DNA from: Rubrobacter sp.
GTDB taxonomy: Bacteria; Actinomycetota; Rubrobacteria; Rubrobacterales; Rubrobacteraceae
NCBI GenBank assembly: GCA_013817025.1
Contig: JACDDK010000079.1
Span: forward strand, 1-5,366
Direction of reading: 5' to 3'
Length of the DNA: 5,366 nucleotides
Below are positions 1 to 5,366 of the stretch, piece by piece. Position 1 is the first letter of the stretch; each line of letters starts with the position of its first letter. The notes below the pieces were generated by a model that made no database searches, was not told where the DNA came from, and saw only the letters and a list, made by a program, of their open reading frames with translations. Both the position numbers and the translations under genes were made by a program.

Positions 1-2
1 AT

Positions 3-410
3 GTGATCCTGGTGTGGATGCTGGTCTTTGGGGTCCTGATCATAGCCTCCAGCCGCCTCTCCATACCCGCCGCCGAACGCCGGGCCAACGCCGCCTTCCG
101 AGCCGGTAACTACCCCGTCGCCGCCGATCTCTACGGAACGTTGGTCGCCGAGAAGCCCCTCGCCCGCCACCACGCCTTCCACGGCGCGGCCCTCGGCGCG
201 GCCGACCGCCCAAACGAGTCCATAACCGCCCTCGACCGCGCCATCGAGACCGACCCCGAGTACGGCCTCGCCTACTACAACCGAGCCCTCGTACTGGGCC
301 AACAAGGCAAGAAGACCCGCGTCAAAAAGGACCTTCAGAAAGCCCTCGAAACAGACCTTCCGAGGCGTTTTCGGACGGCTATCCGTAAGATGTTGGCGGA
401 GATGACGTGA
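3..410 (+). CDS. Membrane-anchored TPR protein, probably 5'-truncated by the window edge
   Basis: Function unknown; TPR repeats usually mediate protein-protein contacts. The visible 135 residues begin with a hydrophobic membrane segment (about residues 1-17), followed by an Ala/Arg-rich linker and about three TPR-like helical pairs (about 27-52, 55-86 and 87-118). Landmarks are AAFRAGNY at 30-37 and the TPR-like GLAYYNRAL at 88-96. The protein aligns without gaps through its first half with the next gene, and its residue 1 (a GTG codon) matches residue 68 there. The GTG at position 3 is therefore probably an internal valine, with some 67 residues and more membrane segments lying outside the window. 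The alternative is a true GTG start overlapping the stop of an upstream gene (TGA at 4-6), the same overlap seen at the 3' end. The TGA stop overlaps the GTG of the next gene, which implies one transcript. The coding frame is secure; the start is not. Confidence 0.8.
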   Translation: MILVWMLVFGVLIIASSRLSIPAAERRANAAFRAGNYPVAADLYGTLVAEKPLARHHAFHGAALGAADRPNESITALDRAIETDPEYGLAYYNRALVLGQQGKKTRVKKDLQKALETDLPRRFRTAIRKMLAEMT

Positions 411-1024
411 ACTCGGTATACCCGGTCCTCGGCGCTCTGGTGATACTCGCCGTCTTCGGGTTCTTTATTGGCCGCCAGAACCGGGACCTGCTTCGCGCCC
501 GCGCCTACCGGGATTTTCTGTGGCGGCTCACGCCAATATTCTCGACCGCCGTCCTCGTCGGCGGGCTCCCGTTCGTCATGGACCAAACAAACATCTACAA
601 CGCCTCGCTCGTCCTGATGGTGTACCTGACCGGTGCCGCCGTCCTGACCATCCTGACAGCCCGAGGCGTGGCCCCCGAGGAACGCAAGGCCGGCGGTGCC
701 TTCCGCAAGGGACAATACGACAAAGCCACCAAAACCTACGAAAACCTCATCGCCCAGCGCCCCCTCCCCCGCTATCACTCGGCGCTCGCCGCCAGCCTCG
801 ACGCCGCCGGAGAAGACCCCCACACCGTCCTCGAACCCGCCGAACAGGCAATAAAACTAGATCCCAAACTCGGTATCGCCTACTACAATCGCGCCTCTGC
901 CCTGGCCGCCACCGGCGAGAAAGCCCGCGCCCGAGGAGACCTCCAGACCGTCTTCCGCGTAGACTCCAGCCGCGCCCTCCGCCGCGCCGCCGCCGAAGCT
1001 CTGGAGAGCCTGGAGAAGGGTTAA
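407..1024 (+). CDS. Membrane-anchored TPR protein, paralogue of the preceding gene
   Basis: Function unknown. The 205 residues hold three hydrophobic segments, about residues 4-22, 43-57 and 66-84, with a basic stretch between the first two (RQNRDLLRARAYR at 23-36). A soluble C-terminal part of about 120 residues follows, with TPR-like units near 92-117, 121-152 and 153-185; the clearest one has GIAYYNRASALAATG at 156-170. This part shares EER/AFR/G.Y and AYYNRA landmarks with the preceding protein, roughly a third identity by eye, so the two arose by duplication. The GTG start overlaps the upstream TGA by four bases. A GGAG ribosome site at 398-401, five bases before GTG, lies inside the upstream gene, which fits translational coupling. 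The basic inter-helix loop suggests cytoplasmic location for that loop by the positive-inside rule; this is inference. I cannot name a specific family. Confidence 0.88.
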   Translation: MNSVYPVLGALVILAVFGFFIGRQNRDLLRARAYRDFLWRLTPIFSTAVLVGGLPFVMDQTNIYNASLVLMVYLTGAAVLTILTARGVAPEERKAGGAFRKGQYDKATKTYENLIAQRPLPRYHSALAASLDAAGEDPHTVLEPAEQAIKLDPKLGIAYYNRASALAATGEKARARGDLQTVFRVDSSRALRRAAAEALESLEKG

Positions 1025-1090
1025 GAGGCTACAGGCTCTTTGCGGCTACAGGTTTCAGTAAGTTCAAGCACGCACCCTTGTTCGCCGCCC

Positions 1091-1122
1091 AGCTAAAACC
1101 TCGAAAGCGGTCGGTTTTGGCT
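1091..1122 (+). terminator. Stem-loop between convergent genes, possible terminator
   Basis: The arms AGCTAAAACC (1091-1100) and GGTTTTGGCT (1113-1122) pair over 10 bases with one T-G wobble around a 12-base loop. The stem lies 66 bases after the stop of the second TPR gene. No T-run follows on either strand, so it is not a classical intrinsic terminator; its place between two converging genes is the main support. Confidence 0.4.
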
Positions 1123-1124
1123 AA

Positions 1125-1155
1125 CATCAGTAACCCGAGGCCAGACGCCTTGATG
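1125..1155 (-). terminator. Imperfect stem-loop just after the Rieske gene stop
   Basis: Starting two bases after the TAG stop of the Rieske gene, CATCA/TGATG arms (1125-1129 and 1151-1155) enclose a second small stem, AGGC/GCCT (1138-1141 and 1147-1150). There is a 7-8 base bulge on one side and no T-run. With the neighbouring stem-loop it may end transcription or block 3' decay. Together with a 9-base direct repeat GGCTACAGG (1027-1035 and 1044-1052), these are the only structures I see in the 132-base gap. Confidence 0.3.
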
Positions 1156-1156
1156 C

Positions 1157-2053
1157 CTAACGGACTTTCTCCTGAATGTTCTCTTTCGCGGCGCGCACTT
1201 CGATGTTGCCGTCTCGCACGCGGGTTTCGTAGCGAGACTGGGGGAATATTGCGGGGCCGTCGATAGGTTGGCCGGTGTGCAGGTCGAAGCGGGAGTTGTG
1301 CCAGGGACAGACTACCGTGTCGCCTTCGCGGACGCCTTCCGAGAGTGGGCCGCCGAGGTGGTTACAGGTCGCAGCTATGGCGCATACTTCGCCGCTCGTG
1401 GCCCGTGCCAGCAACACGTCCACACCGCCTGCGGAGACCTGGCGCGTTCCGGTCTCTGGCAGCTCGCCTTCCCCCATGACGGTCACGAAGCTCTCCGGGC
1501 CTCGCGGCTCGAAGGCGTTGCGGTTGACGCGCAGGCCGTGGTTGTAGGAGAGCTCGCCGCCGAGGTGCGCGGAGCTGCCGGTGAGGGAGAACCCGGCGAG
1601 GAAGGCCAGGCGTCCGGCGTTGCGATGGCCCGTGGCTCGAAGGGCCAGGGAAGCCACGGCCAGACCGAGGCCCGCGCTGTTTAGCAGGGCGTGGGCCATG
1701 CCCATGCGGCGTGAGCCCCCGGAGAGATAGCGCCAGTCCGAGAAACCCGTCACCGCCGCGGCCACGCCGCCCGCTATGCCCACGGCGAGCGTGGCGTCGG
1801 CGGCGTTCCGCATGGCCTTCGAGCCGGTCGCCACGTCCAGCCCGTCGAAGATCAGCGCGGCGCTCCACGAGCCCAGAGGCACGTCCGTCAGGGCCGGGTG
1901 GAGCGGGAGTTCCATCGGGGTTCCGTCGAGGGCGTTGCGGAGCGACGTGCCGCCGGCCTGTACGGCTTGTTGGACCTTCGGTTGGACCCTGTCGGCCATG
2001 TCGTCCAGGAACGGCAGCGCGTCGACTATGCGCTGGCTGATCGTCTGTCCCAT
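1157..2053 (-). CDS. DUF2231 membrane domain fused to Rieske [2Fe-2S] ferredoxin domain
   Basis: Likely a membrane-bound one-electron carrier; its redox partner is not visible. Of 298 residues, about 48-175 form a DUF2231 domain: LHPALTDVPLG at 51-61, hydrophobic segments near 62-78, 86-104, 118-139 and 147-162, and the closing LGGELSYNHG at 164-173. Residues about 188-289 form a Rieske domain with the cluster ligands Cys230-x-His232 and Cys249-x2-His252, separated by 16 residues (CNHLGG and CPWH). The extra disulfide cysteines of bc1-type Rieske proteins are absent, so this is the ferredoxin-like type, as in NirD or dioxygenase ferredoxins, and probably of low potential. No oxygenase catalytic domain is present. 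His52, His121, His163 and His172 sit at membrane edges and could bind a cofactor; this is speculation. The ATG at 2051-2053 has AAGGAG nine bases upstream (2063-2068), which fixes the start. The gene is probably monocistronic, with a 191-base gap to the next gene upstream. Confidence 0.93.
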   Translation of the reverse strand: MGQTISQRIVDALPFLDDMADRVQPKVQQAVQAGGTSLRNALDGTPMELPLHPALTDVPLGSWSAALIFDGLDVATGSKAMRNAADATLAVGIAGGVAAAVTGFSDWRYLSGGSRRMGMAHALLNSAGLGLAVASLALRATGHRNAGRLAFLAGFSLTGSSAHLGGELSYNHGLRVNRNAFEPRGPESFVTVMGEGELPETGTRQVSAGGVDVLLARATSGEVCAIAATCNHLGGPLSEGVREGDTVVCPWHNSRFDLHTGQPIDGPAIFPQSRYETRVRDGNIEVRAAKENIQEKVR

Positions 2054-2061
2054 CTCTCACC

Positions 2062-2088
2062 TCTCCTTGAGGAAACCTCGCTAGGAGA
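2062..2088 (-). promoter_or_regulatory. Inverted repeat covering the Shine-Dalgarno of the Rieske gene
   Basis: In gene direction, TCTCCT (2083-2088) and AGGAGA (2062-2067) are complementary. Inside them GAGG (2076-2079) and CCTC (2069-2072) pair around a three-base loop. Ten base pairs result, broken by a 3-versus-1 internal loop. The ribosome site AAGGAG is inside the 3' arm. As RNA this would hide the ribosome site; as DNA it could be an operator near the transcription start. Which reading holds depends on where transcription starts. Confidence 0.45.
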
Positions 2089-2089
2089 T

Positions 2090-2117
2090 ATTATGCCCTA
2101 CCCGTACAGGCGCTTAA
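2090..2117 (-). promoter_or_regulatory. Candidate promoter of the DUF2231-Rieske gene
   Basis: In gene direction there is CATAAT at 2090-2095 as a -10 box and TTAAGC at 2112-2117 as a weak -35 box, 16 bases apart. TGTTAA at 2114-2119 with an 18-base spacer is an alternative. The -10 box matches the sigma70 consensus at five of six bases; the -35 is poor. Initiation would be expected near 2083, about 30 bases before the ATG. Confidence 0.4.
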
Positions 2118-2213
2118 CAGCAGGGGCCGTTTGGTGTTGTACTCGGGGGTTTGCGTCTAGTCGAACGCGCTCAAGGTCTCAAAACCGGGAAAAGGCCGTC
2201 CGTCAGGCTCGTT

Positions 2214-2228
2214 CTCGAATGGTTCGAG
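2214..2228 (-). terminator. Perfect small hairpin downstream of the glycosyltransferase gene
   Basis: CTCGAA (2214-2219) and TTCGAG (2223-2228) form a six-base stem with a three-base loop, 16 bases after the TAG stop of the glycosyltransferase gene. No T-run follows in gene direction, so termination is only a guess. The rest of the 191-base gap (2054-2244) holds the promoter and inverted repeat of the Rieske gene and no further gene that I can support. Confidence 0.3.
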
Positions 2229-2244
2229 CTTGAAGCTTTTCACA

Positions 2245-3525
2245 CTAAAGCGCCTGTTCCTCGACGACCGCTCCCGTCGCGGGAGAGGCGCGCTTTTCGC
2301 CGGCGAAGAGGAACGTGAGCCAGTGAAGCGCGAGTACGAGCAAATAGAAGGTCAGGCCGAGGCTTGCGAGGGTGGTTCCCTTACCCGCCCACAGCAGCGG
2401 CCATTGCGGGGGGATGGTCTGCAAGGCGATCAGCACAAGACCCACCCCCCAGCGCCCCCGAGCCGTCAACACCAGAATACCCGGCCCCAGCAGCACGAGG
2501 TAATTGTGCCACGCGATGGGCGAGGCCAGAAGCGCCGCCGCAACGAGCGCCCAGAGGCCCGCGTCGCCGTCGTCCCGGACCTTCGCCGCCGTCACGAAGA
2601 CCGCCAGTATCCCCAACGAGTACGCCAGCGACACCATCCACGGCGCGTCCGCCAACGGCGCGGCGTATCGGTTTTCGGTGAACAACCGTGCGGCGGCGGC
2701 GGGAAGCGAAGCGTTGTCCCAGTACGTGCTCAACGATTCGCGCAGCACGATGTCCACCCAATCGAAGGTCGCTCCGAGGCCCAGCACGACCACCCCTAGG
2801 ATCGTCGCCGCCGCCCCGGACGCCATCGCCGCGCCGAGCATCCCCCACCGCAGCCGCGCGACGGGCCACAACAGCACCGGCAACAGCGACGGCTTTATAG
2901 CCACCGTCAGCCCGAGCGCCACCCCCGCAAGCACAGGTTTCCCCCGCTGCTCGAAGGTCCAACACGCCACGAGCCCTAGAGTCAGGATCGGATAGAGTTG
3001 ACCAAGCGCCGACGTTGCGAGAAGCGGCGAGGATATGAGAAGCAGCGCCACCGCCACTACCGTCCATCCAGCCCGCAGCTTCACCTCCCGCGCCGTCCAG
3101 ATCAAACACCCAGCCGCCAGCGCGAACATGAGCATCGAGAACAACCTGTAAGCCGGAAAAGCCTCCATTAATCCGAAAGGCGCCAGGAGCACCGTCCAGA
3201 ACGGCGGGTTGAGGTTCACGAGGCTCGCGCCGGTGTCGTAGGCGTCGCTACCCGTCCACAAGGCCGCCGTCGAGCGCCAGAAGGTGTCGAAGTCCGCGTG
3301 GATCGTCATGGAGTCCGTCGAGATCCTCACCAGCGTCTCCGGCCAGAACCGAACGTGCAACACCACCGCCACCACAAAGACCCCAAAAGCGAGAAAGCCC
3401 AACCCAAGCTCTCCGGTCACCCACCCACGAACTTTACTCAAGCCGAACCGTCCCGAACCATGCCCGCAATCATACGCCCGAACCGACCGAGCATTCAGCC
3501 AAAACGAGAAGCCCCACGAGAACAT
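2245..3525 (-). CDS. Polytopic GT87-family (DUF2029) glycosyltransferase
   Basis: Probably a GT-C fold membrane enzyme that moves a sugar from a polyprenyl-phosphate donor, as PimE does with mannose in mycobacterial PIM synthesis; donor and acceptor here are unknown. With the ATG at 3523-3525 it has 426 residues and about ten to twelve membrane segments, the first near 40-59. Family-like features in order: an acidic first loop HADFDTFW with Asp78/Asp80 (PimE uses a loop-1 aspartate), NLNPPFW at 104-110 followed by LLAPFGLM, AIKPS at 209-213, and SPIAWHNYLVLL at 335-346. The C-terminal tail of about 20 residues is polar. The start is uncertain: the ATG has GAGG six bases upstream (3532-3535); a GTG at 3553-3555 adds ten residues but has no ribosome site; a GTG at 3418-3420 would remove a 35-residue basic, poorly conserved-looking leader. 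The gene lies just downstream of a tRNA on the same strand. Confidence 0.87.
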   Translation of the reverse strand: MFSWGFSFWLNARSVRAYDCGHGSGRFGLSKVRGWVTGELGLGFLAFGVFVVAVVLHVRFWPETLVRISTDSMTIHADFDTFWRSTAALWTGSDAYDTGASLVNLNPPFWTVLLAPFGLMEAFPAYRLFSMLMFALAAGCLIWTAREVKLRAGWTVVAVALLLISSPLLATSALGQLYPILTLGLVACWTFEQRGKPVLAGVALGLTVAIKPSLLPVLLWPVARLRWGMLGAAMASGAAATILGVVVLGLGATFDWVDIVLRESLSTYWDNASLPAAAARLFTENRYAAPLADAPWMVSLAYSLGILAVFVTAAKVRDDGDAGLWALVAAALLASPIAWHNYLVLLGPGILVLTARGRWGVGLVLIALQTIPPQWPLLWAGKGTTLASLGLTFYLLVLALHWLTFLFAGEKRASPATGAVVEEQAL

Positions 3526-3562
3526 CCGAAGCCTCAAACTCGAGACCCGAAACACAAAAGAG

Positions 3563-3652
3563 CGGAGAGGGGGGGATTCGAACCCCCGATGCCGGGTTTA
3601 CCGACATAACGGTTTTCGAGACCGCCGCATTCAACCGCTCTGCCACCTCTCC
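3563..3652 (-). tRNA. tRNA-Ser (anticodon CGA)
   Basis: A full cloverleaf can be folded. The seven-base acceptor stem is GGAGAGG (3652-3646) with CCTCTCC (3570-3564), and G at 3563 is the discriminator, as usual for serine tRNAs. The anticodon stem GCGGT/ACCGT holds the loop CTCGAAA, with anticodon CGA at 3618-3616, reading UCG. A long variable arm (3608-3588) has a seven-base stem with one wobble pair, marking it as a class II tRNA. The T arm has five G-C pairs and the loop TTCGAAT (3587-3571). CCA is not encoded. A short T-run (3559-3556) follows the 3' end. Leu tRNAs also have long variable arms, but the anticodon and discriminator exclude Leu. Confidence 0.97.
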
Positions 3653-3727
3653 GCGCAGAAGTTTACCGCACGTCGTAGCTTTCAGCCATCGGCTCTCAGC
3701 GGCCAGCTTCTTCGTTCACGCATCCAC

Positions 3728-3750
3728 AGACTAAACTAAAAGTTTAGTCT
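3728..3750. repeat. 23-base perfect palindrome upstream of tRNA-Ser
   Basis: AGACTAAACT (3728-3737) and AGTTTAGTCT (3741-3750) are exact inverted copies separated by AAA. The element is AT-rich in a GC-rich setting and lies 76 bases upstream of the tRNA 5' end. No T-run follows on the minus strand and only TTCTCT on the plus strand, so a regulator-binding site fits better than a terminator. The octamer GCATCCAC directly adjoins it (3720-3727). Confidence 0.7.
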
Positions 3751-3773
3751 TCTCTGCTGCTGTTTCGAGGATC

Positions 3774-3788
3774 ATGCACCCTGTGCAT
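3774..3788. repeat. 15-base perfect palindrome between nrdJ and tRNA-Ser
   Basis: ATGCAC (3774-3779) and GTGCAT (3783-3788) are exact inverted copies around CCT. The right arm overlaps a second copy of the octamer GCATCCAC (3785-3792; first copy 3720-3727 beside the larger palindrome). The 233-base region 3653-3885 holds these two palindromes, the octamer repeat and the nrdJ terminator; I see no protein gene in it and no convincing tRNA promoter. Confidence 0.5.
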
Positions 3789-3835
3789 CCACTCTAAGAT
3801 TCTTTGGTTTTGCGGGTATTTTGTGTAACAGACGT

Positions 3836-3861
3836 AAAAAAGGCGGACTCGAAGGCCCGCC
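3836..3861 (-). terminator. Intrinsic terminator of nrdJ
   Basis: In gene direction the arms GGCGGGC (3861-3855) and GTCCGCC (3848-3842) form a seven-base stem with one G-U pair and a six-base loop, followed directly by six T (3841-3836). It begins 24 bases after the nrdJ stop. This is a classical rho-independent terminator and separates nrdJ from the tRNA transcript. Confidence 0.92.
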
Positions 3862-3885
3862 CAACGCTAAAGCTATGTATTACGG

Positions 3886-5366
3886 TTAGCTACACTTGGA
3901 GTAGCCGCAGGAGTGGCAGACCACGCAGCCTTCCTGCTTGGTCAGGGAGCCGGAGCAGTCCGGGCAAGCCCCGATAATGGGAAGCTCTCGGGTGTCGGCA
4001 CGCTCTTCGACCAGGTAATGTTCGCCCATCGCTTTGGCTACGCCGTCGGGGACGGAGAGGATGGCGTTCGCGCCGAAACCGGCGGGGTGACCGTCCTGGA
4101 TGCCGCGGAGTTGGTTGATGACCTCGGCGGGCGCGGCACCGTGGGTCATGGCTAGAGAGATCATACGCCCCAGAGCGTCCGAGAAGGCCGCCGCCGCACC
4201 GCCGGGCTTGCCCAGGATAACGAAGCACTCCCGAGGCCCGAACTCGTCGTCGTTCATGCTGACGTACAGCGGGCCGTGGCCGGTCTGAATCTTCTTGGTC
4301 ACGCCGGACAAAGTGCGCGGACGACCGTTGCGCGCCTCGGCCAAAGAGACGTGCTTGACAGGTTCGGCGGCTGGCGTCGAGGCGCCGGTCTTGCCGGTCG
4401 AGAGGACCTGGGCGTCGCGGGATCCGTCACGGTAGACGGCGATGCCCTTGCAGCCGGTGGCGAAGGCCTGCATGTAGGCGTCCTTGACATCCTTAATGGT
4501 GGCGTCGTTCGCCATGTTGATGGTCTTGGAGATACCCATCGAGGTGTACTTCTGGAACGCGGCCTGCATCTTGACGTGCCACTCGGCGCTTATGTCGTGC
4601 GAGGTTACCCAAGCGCCACGCACGTCCTCGGGGACCTCGGGGATGTCGCGCACGCTGCCGTGCTCGGCGACCTTCTTCATCAACTCTTCGGTGTAGAAAC
4701 CGCGGTCCTTGGCGAGCCTCACGAACTCGGGGTTCACGTCCGGCATCTCCATGTCGGCCTGACGGCGCATGAAGGCGACGGCGAACAACGGCTCGATGCC
4801 GCCGGAGCAACCGGCGATCATGGAGATGGTCCCGGTCGGGGCGATGGTGGTGACGGTCGCGTTACGGACGCGGTCGCCGCGTTTCTCGTGACGGGAGCCT
4901 TCGAAGTGGGGCATCACGCCGCGCTCCTCAGCGAGCACTCGGCTCTCCTCCCACGCCTCGTCGTCCACGAACTTCATCATCTTCTCAGCGAAGGCCAGGC
5001 CCTCGTCCGAGTCGTAGGTGATGCCGAGCTTTATGAGCAGGTCCGCGAAGCCCATCACGCCGAGGCCGATGCGGCGGTTGCCCCGGCTCATCTCGTCGAT
5101 CTGGGGCAGCGGATAGCGGTTTACCTCGATCACGTTGTCGAGAAAGCGTATCGCCGTGTGGATCGTCTCGCGTAGCTCGTCCCAATCCACCGAACCCTCG
5201 CCCGGACGCTCACCCTCTATAAAGAAGCGCTCCAGGTTTATGGAGCCGAGGTTGCACGAATCGTACGGGGGCAGGTGCGCCTCCGAGCACGGGTTCGTCG
5301 ATTCAATCGGGAACTGCGGCGTCGGGTTGTCGCCGTCGATTTTGTCGATAAACACCACGCCCGGCT
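3886..5366 (-). CDS. nrdJ: Adenosylcobalamin-dependent (class II) ribonucleotide reductase, 5' end outside the window
   Basis: Reduces ribonucleotides to deoxyribonucleotides in the cytoplasm, using a thiyl radical made from adenosylcobalamin without a separate radical subunit. The frame is open to the window edge; about 490 C-terminal residues are seen (numbered here from the GTG at 5358). NPCSE at 22-26 carries the thiyl-radical cysteine Cys24 in the N-x-C-x-E pattern of E. coli NrdA Asn437/Cys439/Glu441, and Cys35 in CNLGSINL matches one cysteine of the NrdA redox pair. PTGTISMI at 174-181 is the substrate-phosphate loop. GISKTIN at 275-281 and CKGIAVYRDGSR at 303-314 are typical of NrdJ. 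A TSCPD domain follows (about 346-445). The tail has CPDC (465-468) and CVVCHSCGYSKC (478-489), a zinc-ribbon-like and reducible cysteine tail. All key C-terminal features are intact. The N-terminal part, including the ATP-cone region if present, and the promoter lie beyond the edge. It ends with TAA and its own terminator. Confidence 0.96.
   Translation of the reverse strand, partial: PGVVFIDKIDGDNPTPQFPIESTNPCSEAHLPPYDSCNLGSINLERFFIEGERPGEGSVDWDELRETIHTAIRFLDNVIEVNRYPLPQIDEMSRGNRRIGLGVMGFADLLIKLGITYDSDEGLAFAEKMMKFVDDEAWEESRVLAEERGVMPHFEGSRHEKRGDRVRNATVTTIAPTGTISMIAGCSGGIEPLFAVAFMRRQADMEMPDVNPEFVRLAKDRGFYTEELMKKVAEHGSVRDIPEVPEDVRGAWVTSHDISAEWHVKMQAAFQKYTSMGISKTINMANDATIKDVKDAYMQAFATGCKGIAVYRDGSRDAQVLSTGKTGASTPAAEPVKHVSLAEARNGRPRTLSGVTKKIQTGHGPLYVSMNDDEFGPRECFVILGKPGGAAAAFSDALGRMISLAMTHGAAPAEVINQLRGIQDGHPAGFGANAILSVPDGVAKAMGEHYLVEERADTRELPIIGACPDCSGSLTKQEGCVVCHSCGYSKCS

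Noticed and set aside
520..1266. 248-residue open frame on the plus strand across the second TPR gene
   Set aside because: Its product is almost only Arg, Pro and Gly in low-complexity runs, the usual shadow of GC-rich coding DNA. The overlapping TPR frame has a ribosome site, membrane segments and a paralogue next to it.
2381..3109. 242-residue minus-strand frame inside the glycosyltransferase gene
   Set aside because: It is out of frame with a clear polytopic membrane protein, and its Gly/Arg/Ala-rich product lacks any membrane segment or motif.
3563..3652. tRNA-Ser as a phage or island attachment site
   Set aside because: I see no integrase gene and no repeated copy of the tRNA 3' end in the window, so no integrated element is supported.
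3660..3682. TAAACT at 3660-3665 as a -10 box for the tRNA
   Set aside because: It matches only four of six consensus bases, has no good -35 partner, and would start transcription at the very first tRNA base.
3284..3739. 151-residue plus-strand frame across the tRNA and part of the palindrome
   Set aside because: It runs antisense through a complete tRNA gene and has no ribosome site or recognisable sequence.
3728..3750. The 23-base palindrome as an intrinsic terminator
   Set aside because: Its stem is AT-rich and no T-run follows on the minus strand; nrdJ already has a strong terminator at 3836-3861.
4276..5175. 299-residue open frame antisense to nrdJ
   Set aside because: The minus strand encodes conserved ribonucleotide reductase motifs throughout. 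The antisense product has no recognisable domain and is a mirror of the GC-biased codons.

Overview
The window is high-GC, densely coded bacterial DNA. The gene set and codon bias toward C or G at third positions suggest an actinobacterium, possibly Rubrobacter-like. That assignment is inference from composition, the adenosylcobalamin-dependent ribonucleotide reductase and the DUF2231-Rieske protein; no marker in the window fixes the taxon.

Left part (1-1024, plus strand): two tandem paralogous genes for membrane-anchored TPR proteins, joined by a 4-base GTGA overlap. The first gene is probably cut by the left window edge, because its first codon aligns with residue 68 of the second. Middle part (1157-2053, minus strand): a protein with an N-terminal DUF2231 membrane domain and a C-terminal Rieske [2Fe-2S] domain. 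It converges on the TPR pair, and two stem-loops lie in the 132-base gap. Its start has a strong Shine-Dalgarno that lies inside an inverted repeat, next to a possible promoter.

Right part (2245-5366, all minus strand): a polytopic GT87-type (DUF2029) glycosyltransferase, then directly upstream of it a tRNA-Ser(CGA), then a 233-base intergenic region with two perfect palindromes and a clear intrinsic terminator. The last gene is the C-terminal two thirds or so of a class II ribonucleotide reductase (nrdJ), cut by the right window edge.

The genes do not form one obvious pathway. Ribonucleotide reduction and the serine tRNA are housekeeping functions. The glycosyltransferase probably acts in envelope glycan synthesis, the Rieske protein in membrane-associated electron transfer, and the TPR pair in an unknown membrane scaffold role. 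I see no mobile element, CRISPR array or clearly new system. The best leads are the palindromes beside the tRNA, the inverted repeat over the Rieske ribosome-binding site, and the TPR paralogue tandem.
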